Assembly: GCF_031769195.1 (NCBI RefSeq)
Contig: NZ_JAVHNP010000001.1
Location: 124,001-188,000, forward strand
Length of the DNA stretch: 64,000 bases
Reading direction: 5' to 3'
Source of the DNA: Vreelandella sp031769195
Lineage (GTDB): Bacteria; Pseudomonadota; Gammaproteobacteria; Pseudomonadales; Halomonadaceae
Notes under the pieces: model-generated
Told to the model about the DNA's origin: nothing
The model's database searches: none
What the model saw: the letters and a program-made list of their open reading frames with translations, nothing else
Translations under genes and position numbers: made by a program
Shown here: piece by piece, positions 26,960 through 36,162 of the stretch
Layout: each line of letters opens with the position of its first letter
How positions within the stretch are numbered: the first letter of the stretch is position 1

Positions 26960-28417
26960 ATGGGGCTCACACCCACGTTGATGATTCAGTTGCTGGCCGC
27001 CTTGGTGGCTGGCGGCTTTACCACGCTTACCGCTTCCCCCTTTGAGCTTTGGTGGCTTGGCCCTGTGGCCATTGGCCTGCTGTATGTCGGGCTGCATACC
27101 TTAAGCCCTGGCCAAGCGGCCCTAAAGGGCTGGCTGTACGGCGTGGCGCTGTTTGCCAGCGGCACCTCGTGGGTTTACGTCTCGATTCATGACTACGGCT
27201 ACACCGGGGTGCCGCTTGCGGTCTTTTTAACCGCGCTGTTTGTCAGCGTTCTGGCGCTGTTTTTTGCTGGCACCTTTTGGCTCTACCGGCGTTTTATTGG
27301 CCCCCGCTGGGCGCTCGTTACCTTTGCAGGCGCCTGGGTGCTGGGTGAAGTGCTGCGCACGTACCTGTTTACCGGCTTCCCGTGGCTGCTGGTGGGCTCT
27401 AGCTACGTAGACTCCCCGCTGGCCAGCTGGGCTCCTGTTGGCGGTGTGTACTTACTCTCGCTGCTGGTGGTGCTTACCGGCACCCTAGGCGCGGAGCTGC
27501 TGCGCCGCCAGTGGTGGGCAGTGCTGCCGCTGGCCGCTATCTGGCTTGTCCCTTTCGCCCTGCCCAGCCAATGGACAACGCCGGTTAGCGAGCCCACCCG
27601 CGTCGCGCTGCTGCAGGGCAACCTGCCCCAGCTATTAAAATGGACGCCCGAAGGCCAGCGCACCGCCGCCAATACCTACAGCGACTTAACCCGCCAAGTG
27701 GCGGATGAAGCGGATCTGATCTTATGGCCAGAAACCGCGCTACCCATGATTGATAACCAGGCGCGCCCGGTGCTTGAGCGCGTGCAGGCTAACCTTCCTC
27801 CCGAAGCCGCCCTGCTCACGGGCATTGTTCAGCTCGATGAGAACAACCGCTACTTTAATAGCGTGATTGGCGTGGGCAATGTGGAAGGCAGCTATCAAAA
27901 AGAGCATCTGGTGCCGTTTGGGGAGTACCTGCCGCTTGAGAGCGTGCTGCGCGGTGCCATCGACTTCTTTGATCTGCCGATGTCCAGCTTTAGTAAAGGC
28001 GCATCGGAGCAAGTGCCTATGCAGGCGGCGGGGGTCGCCATTGGTAACGCCATTTGCTACGAGATTATCTACCCGCAGCTTGTCGCACAGCGGGCCGCCG
28101 ATAGCGGTGTGGTCGTGACGGTCTCTAACGACACCTGGTTCGGTGCCTCCATTGGCCCGCACCAGCATCTGCAAATGGCCCGCCTGCGCGCGCTGGAAAA
28201 TGGCCGCTACGTAATTCGCGCCACCAGCAACGGCATCACCGCGATTATTAACCCCCGTGGTGAGCTGGTAGACCGCGCCCCACAGTTTGAAACCACCTAT
28301 CTCACAGGCGAGTTCTACGCCATGGAAGGGCTCACCCCGTTCACACGGATGGGCAGCTGGCCCGTTTGGCTACTGGCGGGGTTGATGCTGGTACCGGGCT
28401 TACGACGCAGGCGCTGA
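26960..28417 (+). CDS. lnt: Apolipoprotein N-acyltransferase
   Basis: This 485-residue inner-membrane enzyme adds the third acyl chain to the N-terminal cysteine of lipoproteins before Lol export. Multiple N-terminal membrane helices precede a nitrilase-fold domain with the catalytic glutamate in LILWPETALP, the lysine in the KEHLVPFGEYLP segment and the cysteine in GNAICYEIIYP. A last helix lies near the C-terminus (WPVWLLAGLMLVPG). It ends the miaB-lnt series and works with the lipoproteins encoded upstream. Confidence 0.96.
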   Translation: MGLTPTLMIQLLAALVAGGFTTLTASPFELWWLGPVAIGLLYVGLHTLSPGQAALKGWLYGVALFASGTSWVYVSIHDYGYTGVPLAVFLTALFVSVLALFFAGTFWLYRRFIGPRWALVTFAGAWVLGEVLRTYLFTGFPWLLVGSSYVDSPLASWAPVGGVYLLSLLVVLTGTLGAELLRRQWWAVLPLAAIWLVPFALPSQWTTPVSEPTRVALLQGNLPQLLKWTPEGQRTAANTYSDLTRQVADEADLILWPETALPMIDNQARPVLERVQANLPPEAALLTGIVQLDENNRYFNSVIGVGNVEGSYQKEHLVPFGEYLPLESVLRGAIDFFDLPMSSFSKGASEQVPMQAAGVAIGNAICYEIIYPQLVAQRAADSGVVVTVSNDTWFGASIGPHQHLQMARLRALENGRYVIRATSNGITAIINPRGELVDRAPQFETTYLTGEFYAMEGLTPFTRMGSWPVWLLAGLMLVPGLRRRR

Positions 28418-28446
28418 GTGTTAGCCGTCAACTAGTCGACACTTTG

Positions 28447-28492
28447 ACCCCAACATCTGCTGGATGCCTAATGTTTGGCAAGATGTTGGGGT
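28447..28492. repeat. 12-bp inverted repeat with nested stem
   Basis: ACCCCAACATCT and AGATGTTGGGGT form a perfect 12-bp inverted repeat with a 22-nt loop, inside which TGCC/GGCA can also pair. Flanking bases (CACTTTG / TAAAGCAC) extend partial symmetry. It lies in the 293-bp gap between lnt and the export operon. There is no T tract. It may be an operator-like or repetitive extragenic element; function is unknown. Confidence 0.6.
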
Positions 28493-28710
28493 AAAGCACC
28501 CAGCCCCATAGCACAGCCCTTGAAATACTCTCTTATCAGCAAAACGCAAATAACGATTAACCACATAGCGGTGATGAGTATTACGTTACTGGTGTAAAAG
28601 AGTCTCATAACGCTTTTAACAAAGAATGCGCTCTCTTTGAAAACAGCGCTTGTACTTCCCTCCCTCATTATGGTTTAACGTTGTTAACTCATTTATTAAG
28701 GGTGGTGAGA

Positions 28711-30147
28711 GTGAATATCTCATTCAGACGGCTATGCACCGCCATGATGGTGATGGCGGCAGCCTCGTTTAGCCTTTCGGCCGCTGCGCAGCCACTGTCA
28801 CTCCCCACCGCTTGGCAGCAGCTTCGCGAACAAGACGACGACGTTGCCGCTGGGCAAGCCGCTCAGCAAAGAGCGGCGGCCCTTCTCTCTTCAAGCAGCA
28901 GTTTGCTACTTCCGCAAATCGACTTAATTGGCTCCTACACCCACTTAAATAGCCCCATCGAAGTAGATGCTTTAGCACTTAATCCGTTAGCCAGTGCAGC
29001 GGCAACGCTTCCCGGCCAGCTGTTAGTGGATTTAATTGGCGGGCCTGAGGCCTTTACCACTCCGGTAACGAATCGCAATATCGCCAGAAGCTCGCTGGCG
29101 ATGTTTTGGCCTTTGTATACCGGCGGTAGAATCACCACGGCGCGGGACTTACTCTCACTGGAAGAGCAGGCTGCCTCTTTGTTACTTGAAGAAGTCTATC
29201 GCGTTCGCTTTATGGAGTTAGTGAGCACCTACTACGGCTTAGTCATGGCCGAAAGAGCGCTCGCCACCCAGCGCCAAACGGAAGCCACCCTAGGCCACCA
29301 TTACCGCTCCGCTCAGGCGCTAGAGGATCAGTTTCAAATTGCGCGGGTAGAGCGTTTAGCGGCAGAGGCCGCCTATGATCGCGCGCGCATTACCACCCGC
29401 GCCGTCGAAGAGCAGCGTAACAGCGCCCAGCAGGCGTTAGCCTCGCTGGTGCATCATGCCGGTACCCAGCCCTCTCGGGTGGCGCACTCTTCTTCGCTGC
29501 TGGCGCCTAGCTCTCCGCTTTTTACGCTACGCGCGCTGCCGCCTATTGATACCTTCCGGCCGGGGCTTGCCAACCACCCAGGGCTTAGGCTGCTGGCAAA
29601 CAAAAAAGCCCAGGCGGAAAGCGTCGTCGATGCCAGCCGTGGGCTGTATCAGCCGAATGTGTTTATGTACGGCAGCTATAACCTGTATGAAGATGACTCG
29701 GTGGCCAGCGACCTAACGCCCGATTGGCTTGTGGGGGTTGGCGTTAGCGTGCCGCTGGTGGACCGCAGCGGGCGCAGTGGCAAAGTGCAGGCCGCCGTTA
29801 GCACCGTGGTGGAATTAGACCACCGCCAACAGGCAGCGGCGCGGCGGCTAGAGCTGCTGCTTGACCACCAGTATCGCGATGCGCAGCAGGCGCTGGATGA
29901 ATACCGCGACCTTGCCAGCACCGTTGCGCTGGCGGAAGAGAGCCTGCGCTTACAGGAGCTGGCGTTTGCAGAAGGCTTGGGCCGTGCGTTAGACGTGATT
30001 GATGCTCAGACGTTTTTATCCTCCACGCAGACACGCCGAGATGCCACGGCCTTTCAGTTTGTTTTCTCTTTTGCGCAGCTATTAAGCATTACCGGCCAGC
30101 AAGAGGCGCTGTTTGACTACCTTAGCCAGGGAGAGCCCATTCAATGA
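28711..30147 (+). CDS. TolC-family outer-membrane efflux protein
   Basis: This roughly 478-residue outer-membrane factor of the TolC/OEP family begins with a signal peptide (LCTAMMVMAAASFSLSAAAQP). Long heptad-like helical stretches (for example YRVRFMELVSTYYGLVMAERALATQ and the matching C-terminal half) are typical of the periplasmic alpha-barrel. The start is uncertain: the GTG at 28711 is chosen because AAGGG lies eight bases upstream, while GTGs at 28702 and 28705 and a TTG at 28681 are alternatives. It overlaps the adaptor gene by 4 bp (ATGA), so the four genes are one operon. Confidence 0.87.
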   Translation: MNISFRRLCTAMMVMAAASFSLSAAAQPLSLPTAWQQLREQDDDVAAGQAAQQRAAALLSSSSSLLLPQIDLIGSYTHLNSPIEVDALALNPLASAAATLPGQLLVDLIGGPEAFTTPVTNRNIARSSLAMFWPLYTGGRITTARDLLSLEEQAASLLLEEVYRVRFMELVSTYYGLVMAERALATQRQTEATLGHHYRSAQALEDQFQIARVERLAAEAAYDRARITTRAVEEQRNSAQQALASLVHHAGTQPSRVAHSSSLLAPSSPLFTLRALPPIDTFRPGLANHPGLRLLANKKAQAESVVDASRGLYQPNVFMYGSYNLYEDDSVASDLTPDWLVGVGVSVPLVDRSGRSGKVQAAVSTVVELDHRQQAAARRLELLLDHQYRDAQQALDEYRDLASTVALAEESLRLQELAFAEGLGRALDVIDAQTFLSSTQTRRDATAFQFVFSFAQLLSITGQQEALFDYLSQGEPIQ

Positions 30148-31151
30148 CGACGCGTAAACTACTCCTGCTGGCCATGTTGGTGGTGATCATTGGGGCCATT
30201 GCTACGGTGTTTTGGCGCACGTACCGCCCGCCCACTCCGCAATTACAGGGGCAGATAGAAGCACGCCAGTATATGGTCTCCTCCAAGGTGCCTGGCCGCC
30301 TTGCCGAGATTGATGTGCGCCGTGGCGACCGCGTCGCCGTGGGCGAGCGTATGTTTCGTATCGACAGCCCTGAGCTTGAAGCCAAGCTGACCCAGGTGGA
30401 TGCACTAAACACCATCAACCGGTCGTTAGCCCAAGCGGTGGAAGGCGGCACGCGGGAAGAGAAAATAGCCGCTGCGCGCAGCGAGTTTCAGAAAGCCCAG
30501 GCGGCGGAAAGCATGGCGCGCACCACCTATGAGCGTATTCGGGTACTGGCCGACCAGGGCGTGGTGGCGCGCCAGCGCTTGGATGAAACCTTCACCTTGC
30601 TGCGCGTGGCGGAGCAAACACGCGTCACAGCCGGTGAAATATTGCGCTTAGCCGAGGCTGGCCCGCGTGAAGAGGCACGCACCGCCAGCCGTGCAGGCGA
30701 GGAGATCACCACCAGCCTGCGGGAAGAGATTAACGACTTACTTGAAGACTCTATGGCCTTTGCGCATCACCCTGGCGTGGTGAGCAACGTGCTGCTGAAT
30801 ACCGGCGAGCTGGTGCCGCAAGGTTTTCCCGTGGTGATGATCACCGACCTGGATGACGCCTGGGCGCTGTTTAACGTTCGCGAAGACCTTCTCCAGCGCG
30901 TGCCGCCAGGGGCGGAGCTTGAACTGACGATTCCGGCGCTTAACCAAACCGCGCTGTTTCGTGTGAGCCATATTGCGGCGCTCGGCGATTTCGCCACGTG
31001 GCGGGCCACTGTGCCAGGGCGCGGATTCGACATGCGCACCTTCGAAGTGGAAATGCACCCTGTTACGCCGGTGGCAGGTTTAAGAGCTGGCATGAGCGTG
31101 CTGCTCGAACTACCCGACCTTGATTCAAGCGCCCCCCATGGCAACGAATAA
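30144..31151 (+). CDS. HlyD-family periplasmic adaptor
   Basis: This 335-residue membrane-fusion protein has one N-terminal membrane helix (LLLLAMLVVIIGAIATVFW). Then come a biotinyl-lipoyl half motif (ARQYMVSSKVPGRLAEIDVRRGDRVAVGERMFRID), a coiled-coil hairpin and a beta-barrel domain (GVVSNVLLNTGELVPQGFPVVMITD). It resembles the YbhG/YhiI type that serves ABC-2 exporters. It connects the inner-membrane permeases to the TolC-like protein encoded just upstream. Confidence 0.9.
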   Translation: MTTRKLLLLAMLVVIIGAIATVFWRTYRPPTPQLQGQIEARQYMVSSKVPGRLAEIDVRRGDRVAVGERMFRIDSPELEAKLTQVDALNTINRSLAQAVEGGTREEKIAAARSEFQKAQAAESMARTTYERIRVLADQGVVARQRLDETFTLLRVAEQTRVTAGEILRLAEAGPREEARTASRAGEEITTSLREEINDLLEDSMAFAHHPGVVSNVLLNTGELVPQGFPVVMITDLDDAWALFNVREDLLQRVPPGAELELTIPALNQTALFRVSHIAALGDFATWRATVPGRGFDMRTFEVEMHPVTPVAGLRAGMSVLLELPDLDSSAPHGNE

Positions 31152-32286
31152 CCACACCGGCTGGCAGGCGCTACGCTGCCAGCCTTGGTTATTGGCGCTG
31201 GTGGGTTGGCTACCGCCCCTGCTAACACTGCTGCTAATTGCCATTTTTTCCTTGGGTACGCCGCAGTCGCTGCCTATTGGGGTGGTGGATCTAGACCACA
31301 CCGCTGAAGCCCGCGCACTGCAACGCCACCTAGACGCCAGCCCCGCACTGGATGTGCGGCACCCTTATGCATCGCCCAGTGAAGGGGCCGAAGCTCTGCA
31401 ACGCGGCGACGTGCTGGCGCTGTTGATTATCCCCCGGGATTTTGGCCGCGACTTACGGCTGTCGTTAAGCCCGGAAGCGGTGGCTTTCTACAATAGTCAG
31501 TACTTACTGGCAGGCAAGTTCATTGCTTCCGCCGTCACACAATCCAGCATGACCTTTGCCGCAGAAGCAGGTGTGGCACTTCGGTTAGGGCAAGGCTATG
31601 CGCTGCCTCAGGCGGTGGCGGCAGCAGCGCCTGTGCGCCCACAAATCACCGCGCTGTATAACGCGGGCATGAGTTACGCGCTGTTTTTGGTCACGACGAT
31701 CACCCCCGCCTTATGGCAAATCATGGTTGTTGTCGCCACCCTGCTCACGCTGTATTGGCGTTTAGAAAACGCTGCCCTGCCGGATGGCTACCTCGCCAGA
31801 AGCCACGCCCTTTGGCAGCTTCTCATGCCTATTTCGCTACTGCTGTGGCTGCAAGGGCTGCTCTCACTTGGGCTATTTTACTATTTCCTTGGCTGGACCC
31901 CGGAAGGCGCAGTTGGCTGGTTAATCGCGGGCATGGCGCTGATGGTGCTGGCGATTCAAAGCATGGCAACGCTGATCCTCGCGCTAGTGGCCAATAAAGT
32001 ACGGGCGCTGAGTTTATGCGCCGCCTACCTTGCCCCGGCGTTTGCCTTTATGGGCATTACCTTTCCACGGGGCGACATGAACATGCTGGCCCGGCTGTGG
32101 GGGAATTTAATGCCTTCCACTCATTACATTGAGCTGCAGGTCGCCGTCGCCGACCACGCTGCGCCGCTCGCCACGCTGTTGCCGCCCTTACTCACCCTGC
32201 TGCTATTTCTTATACCGCTGCCTTTTGCTATTCGTGCGTTACCGAAGCAGCTCACCGTCGACCCTACCGAGCAGGTATCCACATGA
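31138..32286 (+). CDS. ABC-2-type permease, first of pair
   Basis: This 382-residue membrane protein has one N-terminal helix (LALVGWLPPLLTLLLIAIF), a large periplasmic domain (about residues 45-180; IGVVDLDHTAEARALQRHLDA), then a cluster of about five helices. This is the ABC2_membrane_3/YhhJ layout. The ATG at 31138 overlaps the adaptor gene by 14 bp; a TTG at 31120 is less likely. No Walker motifs are present, and no ATPase gene occurs in the operon. It overlaps the next permease by 4 bp. Confidence 0.87.
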   Translation: MATNNHTGWQALRCQPWLLALVGWLPPLLTLLLIAIFSLGTPQSLPIGVVDLDHTAEARALQRHLDASPALDVRHPYASPSEGAEALQRGDVLALLIIPRDFGRDLRLSLSPEAVAFYNSQYLLAGKFIASAVTQSSMTFAAEAGVALRLGQGYALPQAVAAAAPVRPQITALYNAGMSYALFLVTTITPALWQIMVVVATLLTLYWRLENAALPDGYLARSHALWQLLMPISLLLWLQGLLSLGLFYYFLGWTPEGAVGWLIAGMALMVLAIQSMATLILALVANKVRALSLCAAYLAPAFAFMGITFPRGDMNMLARLWGNLMPSTHYIELQVAVADHAAPLATLLPPLLTLLLFLIPLPFAIRALPKQLTVDPTEQVST

Positions 32287-33434
32287 GCGTTTGGCGGCGT
32301 TTTTGGCAGGCTTGGCGTGCTGAAATAACCCATATCGTCGCCGACCGTGCGGTGCTGCTGGTCATTGTGGGCGGCCTGCTATTTTATGCGGTGCTGTACC
32401 CTTTGCCGTATCAGAAAAGCGTTCCCGGCGAGCAGGCCATTGCCGTATTAGACAGCGACCACTCCGCTATGGCGCGCCAACTGATTCGTATGGCCGATGC
32501 GGCCCCGCAAATTAGGGTCGCGGCGCGCCCCGGCAGCATGGCAGAAGCCGAAACGCTGCTGGCCAATGACGAGGTGCACGGCCTGCTGGTCATTCCCGAA
32601 GGGTTTGAACGCAATGTGTATCTCGGCAACCCTACCAGCCTCTCGTTCGCAGGCGACGCCAGCTACTTTCTTATTTATGGCAACGTGGTCGAGGGGCTGC
32701 TCACCGCCGCCACCACGTTAAGCGTGCAAACCCAACTCATGGGCAGCTTGCTCAAGGGTGATAACCCGATGCAGATCCCTGGGCACATCATGCCCATGCG
32801 GGTGATTACTAAACCTGTGTTTAACCCAACCTCGGGTTACCTGAACTATATTGTTCCTGCGGTATTTGTCTTAATTCTCCACCAGACGCTGCTGATCGCT
32901 GCGGGCAGCGTTACCATCAAAGATCGTGCACGGCGCCAACTTGGCCAGCCCGCCACCTCGCTGACGCTGGCGATTCCGCTTAGGGTGGCCAGCTTTATGC
33001 TCATCTATTTGCTGTTTGCCATGCTCTATTTTGGGTTCTTTTTCCGGCTATACGGCATTCCCCATGTGGCGACACCGGGGCCACTGCTGCTGTTCAGCCT
33101 GCTGTTTTTTATGGCGGCCACGCTGTTTGCGATTTGGCTGGGGTATTTACTGCCTAGGCCGGAACTCACTACCGTGGTGGTGCTGCTCTCTTCTTTGCCT
33201 ATTGTGTTTACCGCAGGCTTTGCCTGGCCTGCTGAAAGCCTGCCGCGCTGGCTGGATGTGGTCACCCTGATGATTCCGGTGAAACCCGGTATCCAGGGGT
33301 TCCTAGCCATCAACCAGATGGGCGCTCCTCTGCTCAGTATTGGCCGAGAAATGGGCGTGCTGCTAGGGCTGTGTGCGTTTTACGGCAGTTGGATTGGATG
33401 GTTGGTACACCGTCAGCGTCGGCTTGCGAAATAG
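32283..33434 (+). CDS. ABC-2-type permease, second of pair
   Basis: This 383-residue protein has the same architecture as the preceding permease: a helix near residues 20-42 (ADRAVLLVIVGGLLFYAVLYP), a periplasmic domain (AIAVLDSDHSAMARQLIRMAD), then five to six helices. The opening of the periplasmic domain (I-A/G-V-x-D-x-D-H) is shared between the two, suggesting an ancient duplication and a heterodimer. It is the last gene of the export operon, ending before a bidirectional terminator. Confidence 0.87.
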   Translation: MSVWRRFWQAWRAEITHIVADRAVLLVIVGGLLFYAVLYPLPYQKSVPGEQAIAVLDSDHSAMARQLIRMADAAPQIRVAARPGSMAEAETLLANDEVHGLLVIPEGFERNVYLGNPTSLSFAGDASYFLIYGNVVEGLLTAATTLSVQTQLMGSLLKGDNPMQIPGHIMPMRVITKPVFNPTSGYLNYIVPAVFVLILHQTLLIAAGSVTIKDRARRQLGQPATSLTLAIPLRVASFMLIYLLFAMLYFGFFFRLYGIPHVATPGPLLLFSLLFFMAATLFAIWLGYLLPRPELTTVVVLLSSLPIVFTAGFAWPAESLPRWLDVVTLMIPVKPGIQGFLAINQMGAPLLSIGREMGVLLGLCAFYGSWIGWLVHRQRRLAK

Positions 33435-33445
33435 AGCCACCACGT

Positions 33446-33481
33446 AAAAGCCCCCGCCACGTTTCCGTGACAGGGGCTTTT
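33446..33481. terminator. Bidirectional terminator between export operon and phaC
   Basis: AAAAGCCCC and GGGGCTTTT flank an inner CACG/CGTG stem. A and T runs on both sides let it work for both convergent transcripts. Confidence 0.9.
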
Positions 33482-33498
33482 GGGAGTGGTGAGCGGCC

Positions 33499-35361
33499 TT
33501 ATTGGCTGGACGCGTCGCTGGGGATTTCTCCCAACACTTCAGGAATGGTCATTTTCACATAGCGACCTGGGGCAGGCTCAATGATTTTTAGCTCGCCTTC
33601 TCCTGGCTGGCGTGCGGGCACCATCTTTTTCGGGTCCGCATCGGCGTAGCCGTTCTCAGTGACCCAAGCTTGCCAGTGAGGCCACCAGGAACCTTCGTTA
33701 AAGGTTGAGCCTTCCATCCATGCATCGTGGGTCTCGGGCAGCGCGTCGTTAGTCCAGTAGCCGTACTTATTCTTATGCGGTGGGTTCACAATCCCGGCAA
33801 TATGCCCAGAGCCGCCTAGCACGAATGTTGAGGGGCCTTTGGGCAGCAGCGCACCGTAGTAGGTACTGTTCCACTTGGCGATATGGTCCTCTTTCGTGGA
33901 CACGAAATAGCTCGGCGTTGAGATCTTACGCAGGTCAATTTTGACCCCGTCTAGTTCAAGGCCATCCGGCTCTACCAAACGGTTTTCCAGGTACATATGG
34001 CGCAAATACCAGGGATGCGTGCCTGCCGTCAGGTTGGTGCCGTCGGTGTTCCAATACAGTAAATCAAAGGCGGCGGGCACTTCACCTTTGAGGTAGTTAT
34101 TGATGTAGAACGACCAAAACAAGTCATTCTCACGCAGCAGGTTGAAGGTATACGCCATCGAACGTCCGTCCAGATAGCCTTTCAACTGCATCGTGCTCTC
34201 GATGCCTTGAATGACGCGCTCATTCAGGAACACGCCGATATCGCCTGGGTCGCGGAAGTCTTGCAGCGTCGCCATATAGGTAACCGACTTCACTTTACGA
34301 CCACGGCGGGTGCTGGTGAGGTACGCCACGGTGGAGGCCGTCAGCGTACCGCCTACGCAGTAGCTCAGCAGGTTGACCGACTTCTCACCACAGGCTTGCT
34401 CAATCGCTTCCATGGCGCTGATGGGGCCCATCTGCATATAGTCGGCCCAGGTAATATCGCTCTGCTCGGGGCCGGGGTTACGCCAGGAGATCAGAAATAC
34501 CGTATGCCCCTGATCCACCATCCACTTCACCAGCGAGTTATCTTCCCGCAGGTCTAGGATGTAGTACTTGTTGATCCAGGGCGGCACGATCAGCAGCGGC
34601 GTTTTAAAGGTGCTTTCAGTGGTGGGGGTGTACTGAATCAGCTGGATCAGCTCGTTTTCGTACACCACTGAGCCGGGCGTCACGGCAATGTTTTCGCCCA
34701 CACCGAACGCGCTGCGGTCGGTCATGCGTACGTTGATGCCTTCCGCCGAGTTGGCGAGGTCTTCGCGCAGCCGCGTCAGGCCATCAACCAAATTCTGGCC
34801 TTTGGTTTCCAGGGTGCGGCGCATTACTTCTGGGTTGGTCGAGACGAAGTTGGTGGGCGACATAGCGCTAACCAACTGGCGGGCGTAGAACGCCAGATTA
34901 CGCTTATGGGTGGCGTCTAAACCGTCTAAATCGTTGATGAGCTCTTCGACCATCTGCGAGAACAGCAGGTACTGCTGCATGATCGCCATGTAGTAGGGGT
35001 CGGTGGTCCAGGCATCATCTTTAAAGCGGCGGTCGTGCTTGGGCGGTGTTACCAGCGGGGCCACCTGCTCACCGGCCATGGCGCGCACGCCCTGCTGCCA
35101 AAGCAGCCACTGGTCCTGCACCAACCGTGACTGGGTTTGCCACAGCAAGTTGGGGTTACTCATTAGCGAGCGGGCAGCGGCTTCAAAGCTTTCACGCATA
35201 TCGCTGTAAACGGAGTCAGCGGCTTCGCTTGGTGCCATACGTGACAGTAGGTCTTGTAACAACCCTTTGTACTGTTCACCTACATCGTCAAGCTGTGCCT
35301 TCCATGCCTCCATCTCTTCTTGAGACAACTGTTGAGACGGCATTTTCCACCCTGACTGCAT
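33499..35361 (-). CDS. phaC: Class I poly(R)-hydroxyalkanoic acid synthase
   Basis: This 620-residue enzyme polymerises (R)-3-hydroxyacyl-CoA to polyhydroxyalkanoate at the granule surface. The modified lipase box with catalytic cysteine is SYCVGG. The catalytic aspartate lies in STKEDHIAKW and the histidine in GGSGHIAGIVNPP. The N-terminal region beginning near MPSQQLSQEEMEAW is the PhaC_N domain. The ATG at 35361 (GAGGGG upstream) is chosen; an ATG six codons later is possible. The phasin gene lies just upstream on the same strand, with a hairpin between. Confidence 0.95.
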   Translation of the reverse strand: MQSGWKMPSQQLSQEEMEAWKAQLDDVGEQYKGLLQDLLSRMAPSEAADSVYSDMRESFEAAARSLMSNPNLLWQTQSRLVQDQWLLWQQGVRAMAGEQVAPLVTPPKHDRRFKDDAWTTDPYYMAIMQQYLLFSQMVEELINDLDGLDATHKRNLAFYARQLVSAMSPTNFVSTNPEVMRRTLETKGQNLVDGLTRLREDLANSAEGINVRMTDRSAFGVGENIAVTPGSVVYENELIQLIQYTPTTESTFKTPLLIVPPWINKYYILDLREDNSLVKWMVDQGHTVFLISWRNPGPEQSDITWADYMQMGPISAMEAIEQACGEKSVNLLSYCVGGTLTASTVAYLTSTRRGRKVKSVTYMATLQDFRDPGDIGVFLNERVIQGIESTMQLKGYLDGRSMAYTFNLLRENDLFWSFYINNYLKGEVPAAFDLLYWNTDGTNLTAGTHPWYLRHMYLENRLVEPDGLELDGVKIDLRKISTPSYFVSTKEDHIAKWNSTYYGALLPKGPSTFVLGGSGHIAGIVNPPHKNKYGYWTNDALPETHDAWMEGSTFNEGSWWPHWQAWVTENGYADADPKKMVPARQPGEGELKIIEPAPGRYVKMTIPEVLGEIPSDASSQ

Positions 35362-35462
35362 ACGACTTTCCCCCTCACCCACTGGGCATAGTTTGCCCTG
35401 GCAACGTACTCAAAAAGCGCTCTCAATAGCGTTTTATAACGCTCAAGATCGCTAAAAATGAA

Positions 35463-35485
35463 CGCGGCGCCTTAAAGGCGCCGCG
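35463..35485 (-). terminator. Hairpin between phasin gene and phaC
   Basis: A 9-bp GC stem (CGCGGCGCC / GGCGCCGCG) with a TTAAA loop is followed on the minus strand by GTTCATTTTTAG. The weak T stretch suggests partial termination, which would keep phasin transcripts more abundant than phaC. Confidence 0.7.
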
Positions 35486-35499
35486 AACACTACTGTCGG

Positions 35500-35913
35500 T
35501 TAGCTTTTACGCGACGACTGGCTGGAGGCTTTTGCAGATGGCTGCTCACCTTTGGCCGTTGCGCTCGCTTGCTCGCTCATTTTCTGTCCAGCTTCGCTGA
35601 ACAGCTTTTCCATTTCGGATTTGAACTGCAGGCTCATTTCGCTCATCACCCGCGCGTCTTCCTGCATTTGCTGGGAAAGCTCGTTCATCATTTCCGCTTG
35701 CTTAGTGCCGAAATCACGCAGGCTTTCTGCGTCGTCAATTTCGGTGGCGCTGCGGATGCGCTCAGTGCCCATCTGGCTGTAGCGTTTCATCGCTTCCAAC
35801 TGGTACTGGGTCATCTTTTCCATGTTGTTGAGCATCAGCGAGTTCATCTTACGCATCGGCTCAAACATCTGGCGGGTTTGGGCGTTAAAGGCGTCCATCA
35901 TTTTGTCTTGCAT
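35500..35913 (-). CDS. phaP: Phasin-family protein
   Basis: This 137-residue, methionine- and glutamine-rich helical protein (MFEPMRKMNSLMLNNMEKMTQYQLEAMKRYSQMG) has the amphipathic coiled features of phasins, which coat polyhydroxyalkanoate granules. The tail is low-complexity and basic (KASSQSSRKS). An AGGAG site lies upstream of the ATG. It is followed by phaC on the same strand, which supports the assignment. Phasins diverge strongly, so the call rests on composition and neighbour. Confidence 0.85.
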   Translation of the reverse strand: MQDKMMDAFNAQTRQMFEPMRKMNSLMLNNMEKMTQYQLEAMKRYSQMGTERIRSATEIDDAESLRDFGTKQAEMMNELSQQMQEDARVMSEMSLQFKSEMEKLFSEAGQKMSEQASATAKGEQPSAKASSQSSRKS

Positions 35914-36102
35914 TGTGGTTGCTCCTGTCTCTTATTCCTTGGCATGAGCCTAGAGTGGCCCATCACATCGCAAATTGCTGCACTGCAAAAAGAGTAATAC
36001 TTAGCCTGTTGCTTTGCAACAAGGAGCTTTCCATTCGCTCCTTGTGCATCATCAACTCTTCCCGCTATTTATCAACTGCCTTCCAGCTTTCTCTCAACTG
36101 TT

Positions 36103-36162
36103 CTTCCTAGCACTATTCTTCCTACCACTATCCTTCCTGCCACTATCCTTCCTGCCACTACC
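36103..36162. repeat. Four tandem 15-bp repeats at the 3' end of the small acidic protein gene
   Basis: Four units of consensus CTTCCTGCCACTATC run head to tail (36103, 36118, 36133 and 36148), with one to three changes each. On the coding (minus) strand each unit contains a TAG, and the first one read supplies the stop of the 36158-36526 gene. In the +1 frame the units read as a Ser/Gly/Arg/Lys pentapeptide (DSGRK-like) repeat ending at a TGA. Confidence 0.85.

Noticed and set aside
28468..28668. 66-residue minus-strand frame with a hydrophobic segment between lnt and the TolC-type gene.
   Set aside because: No ribosome site precedes its ATG and it overlaps the inverted repeat; treated as chance.
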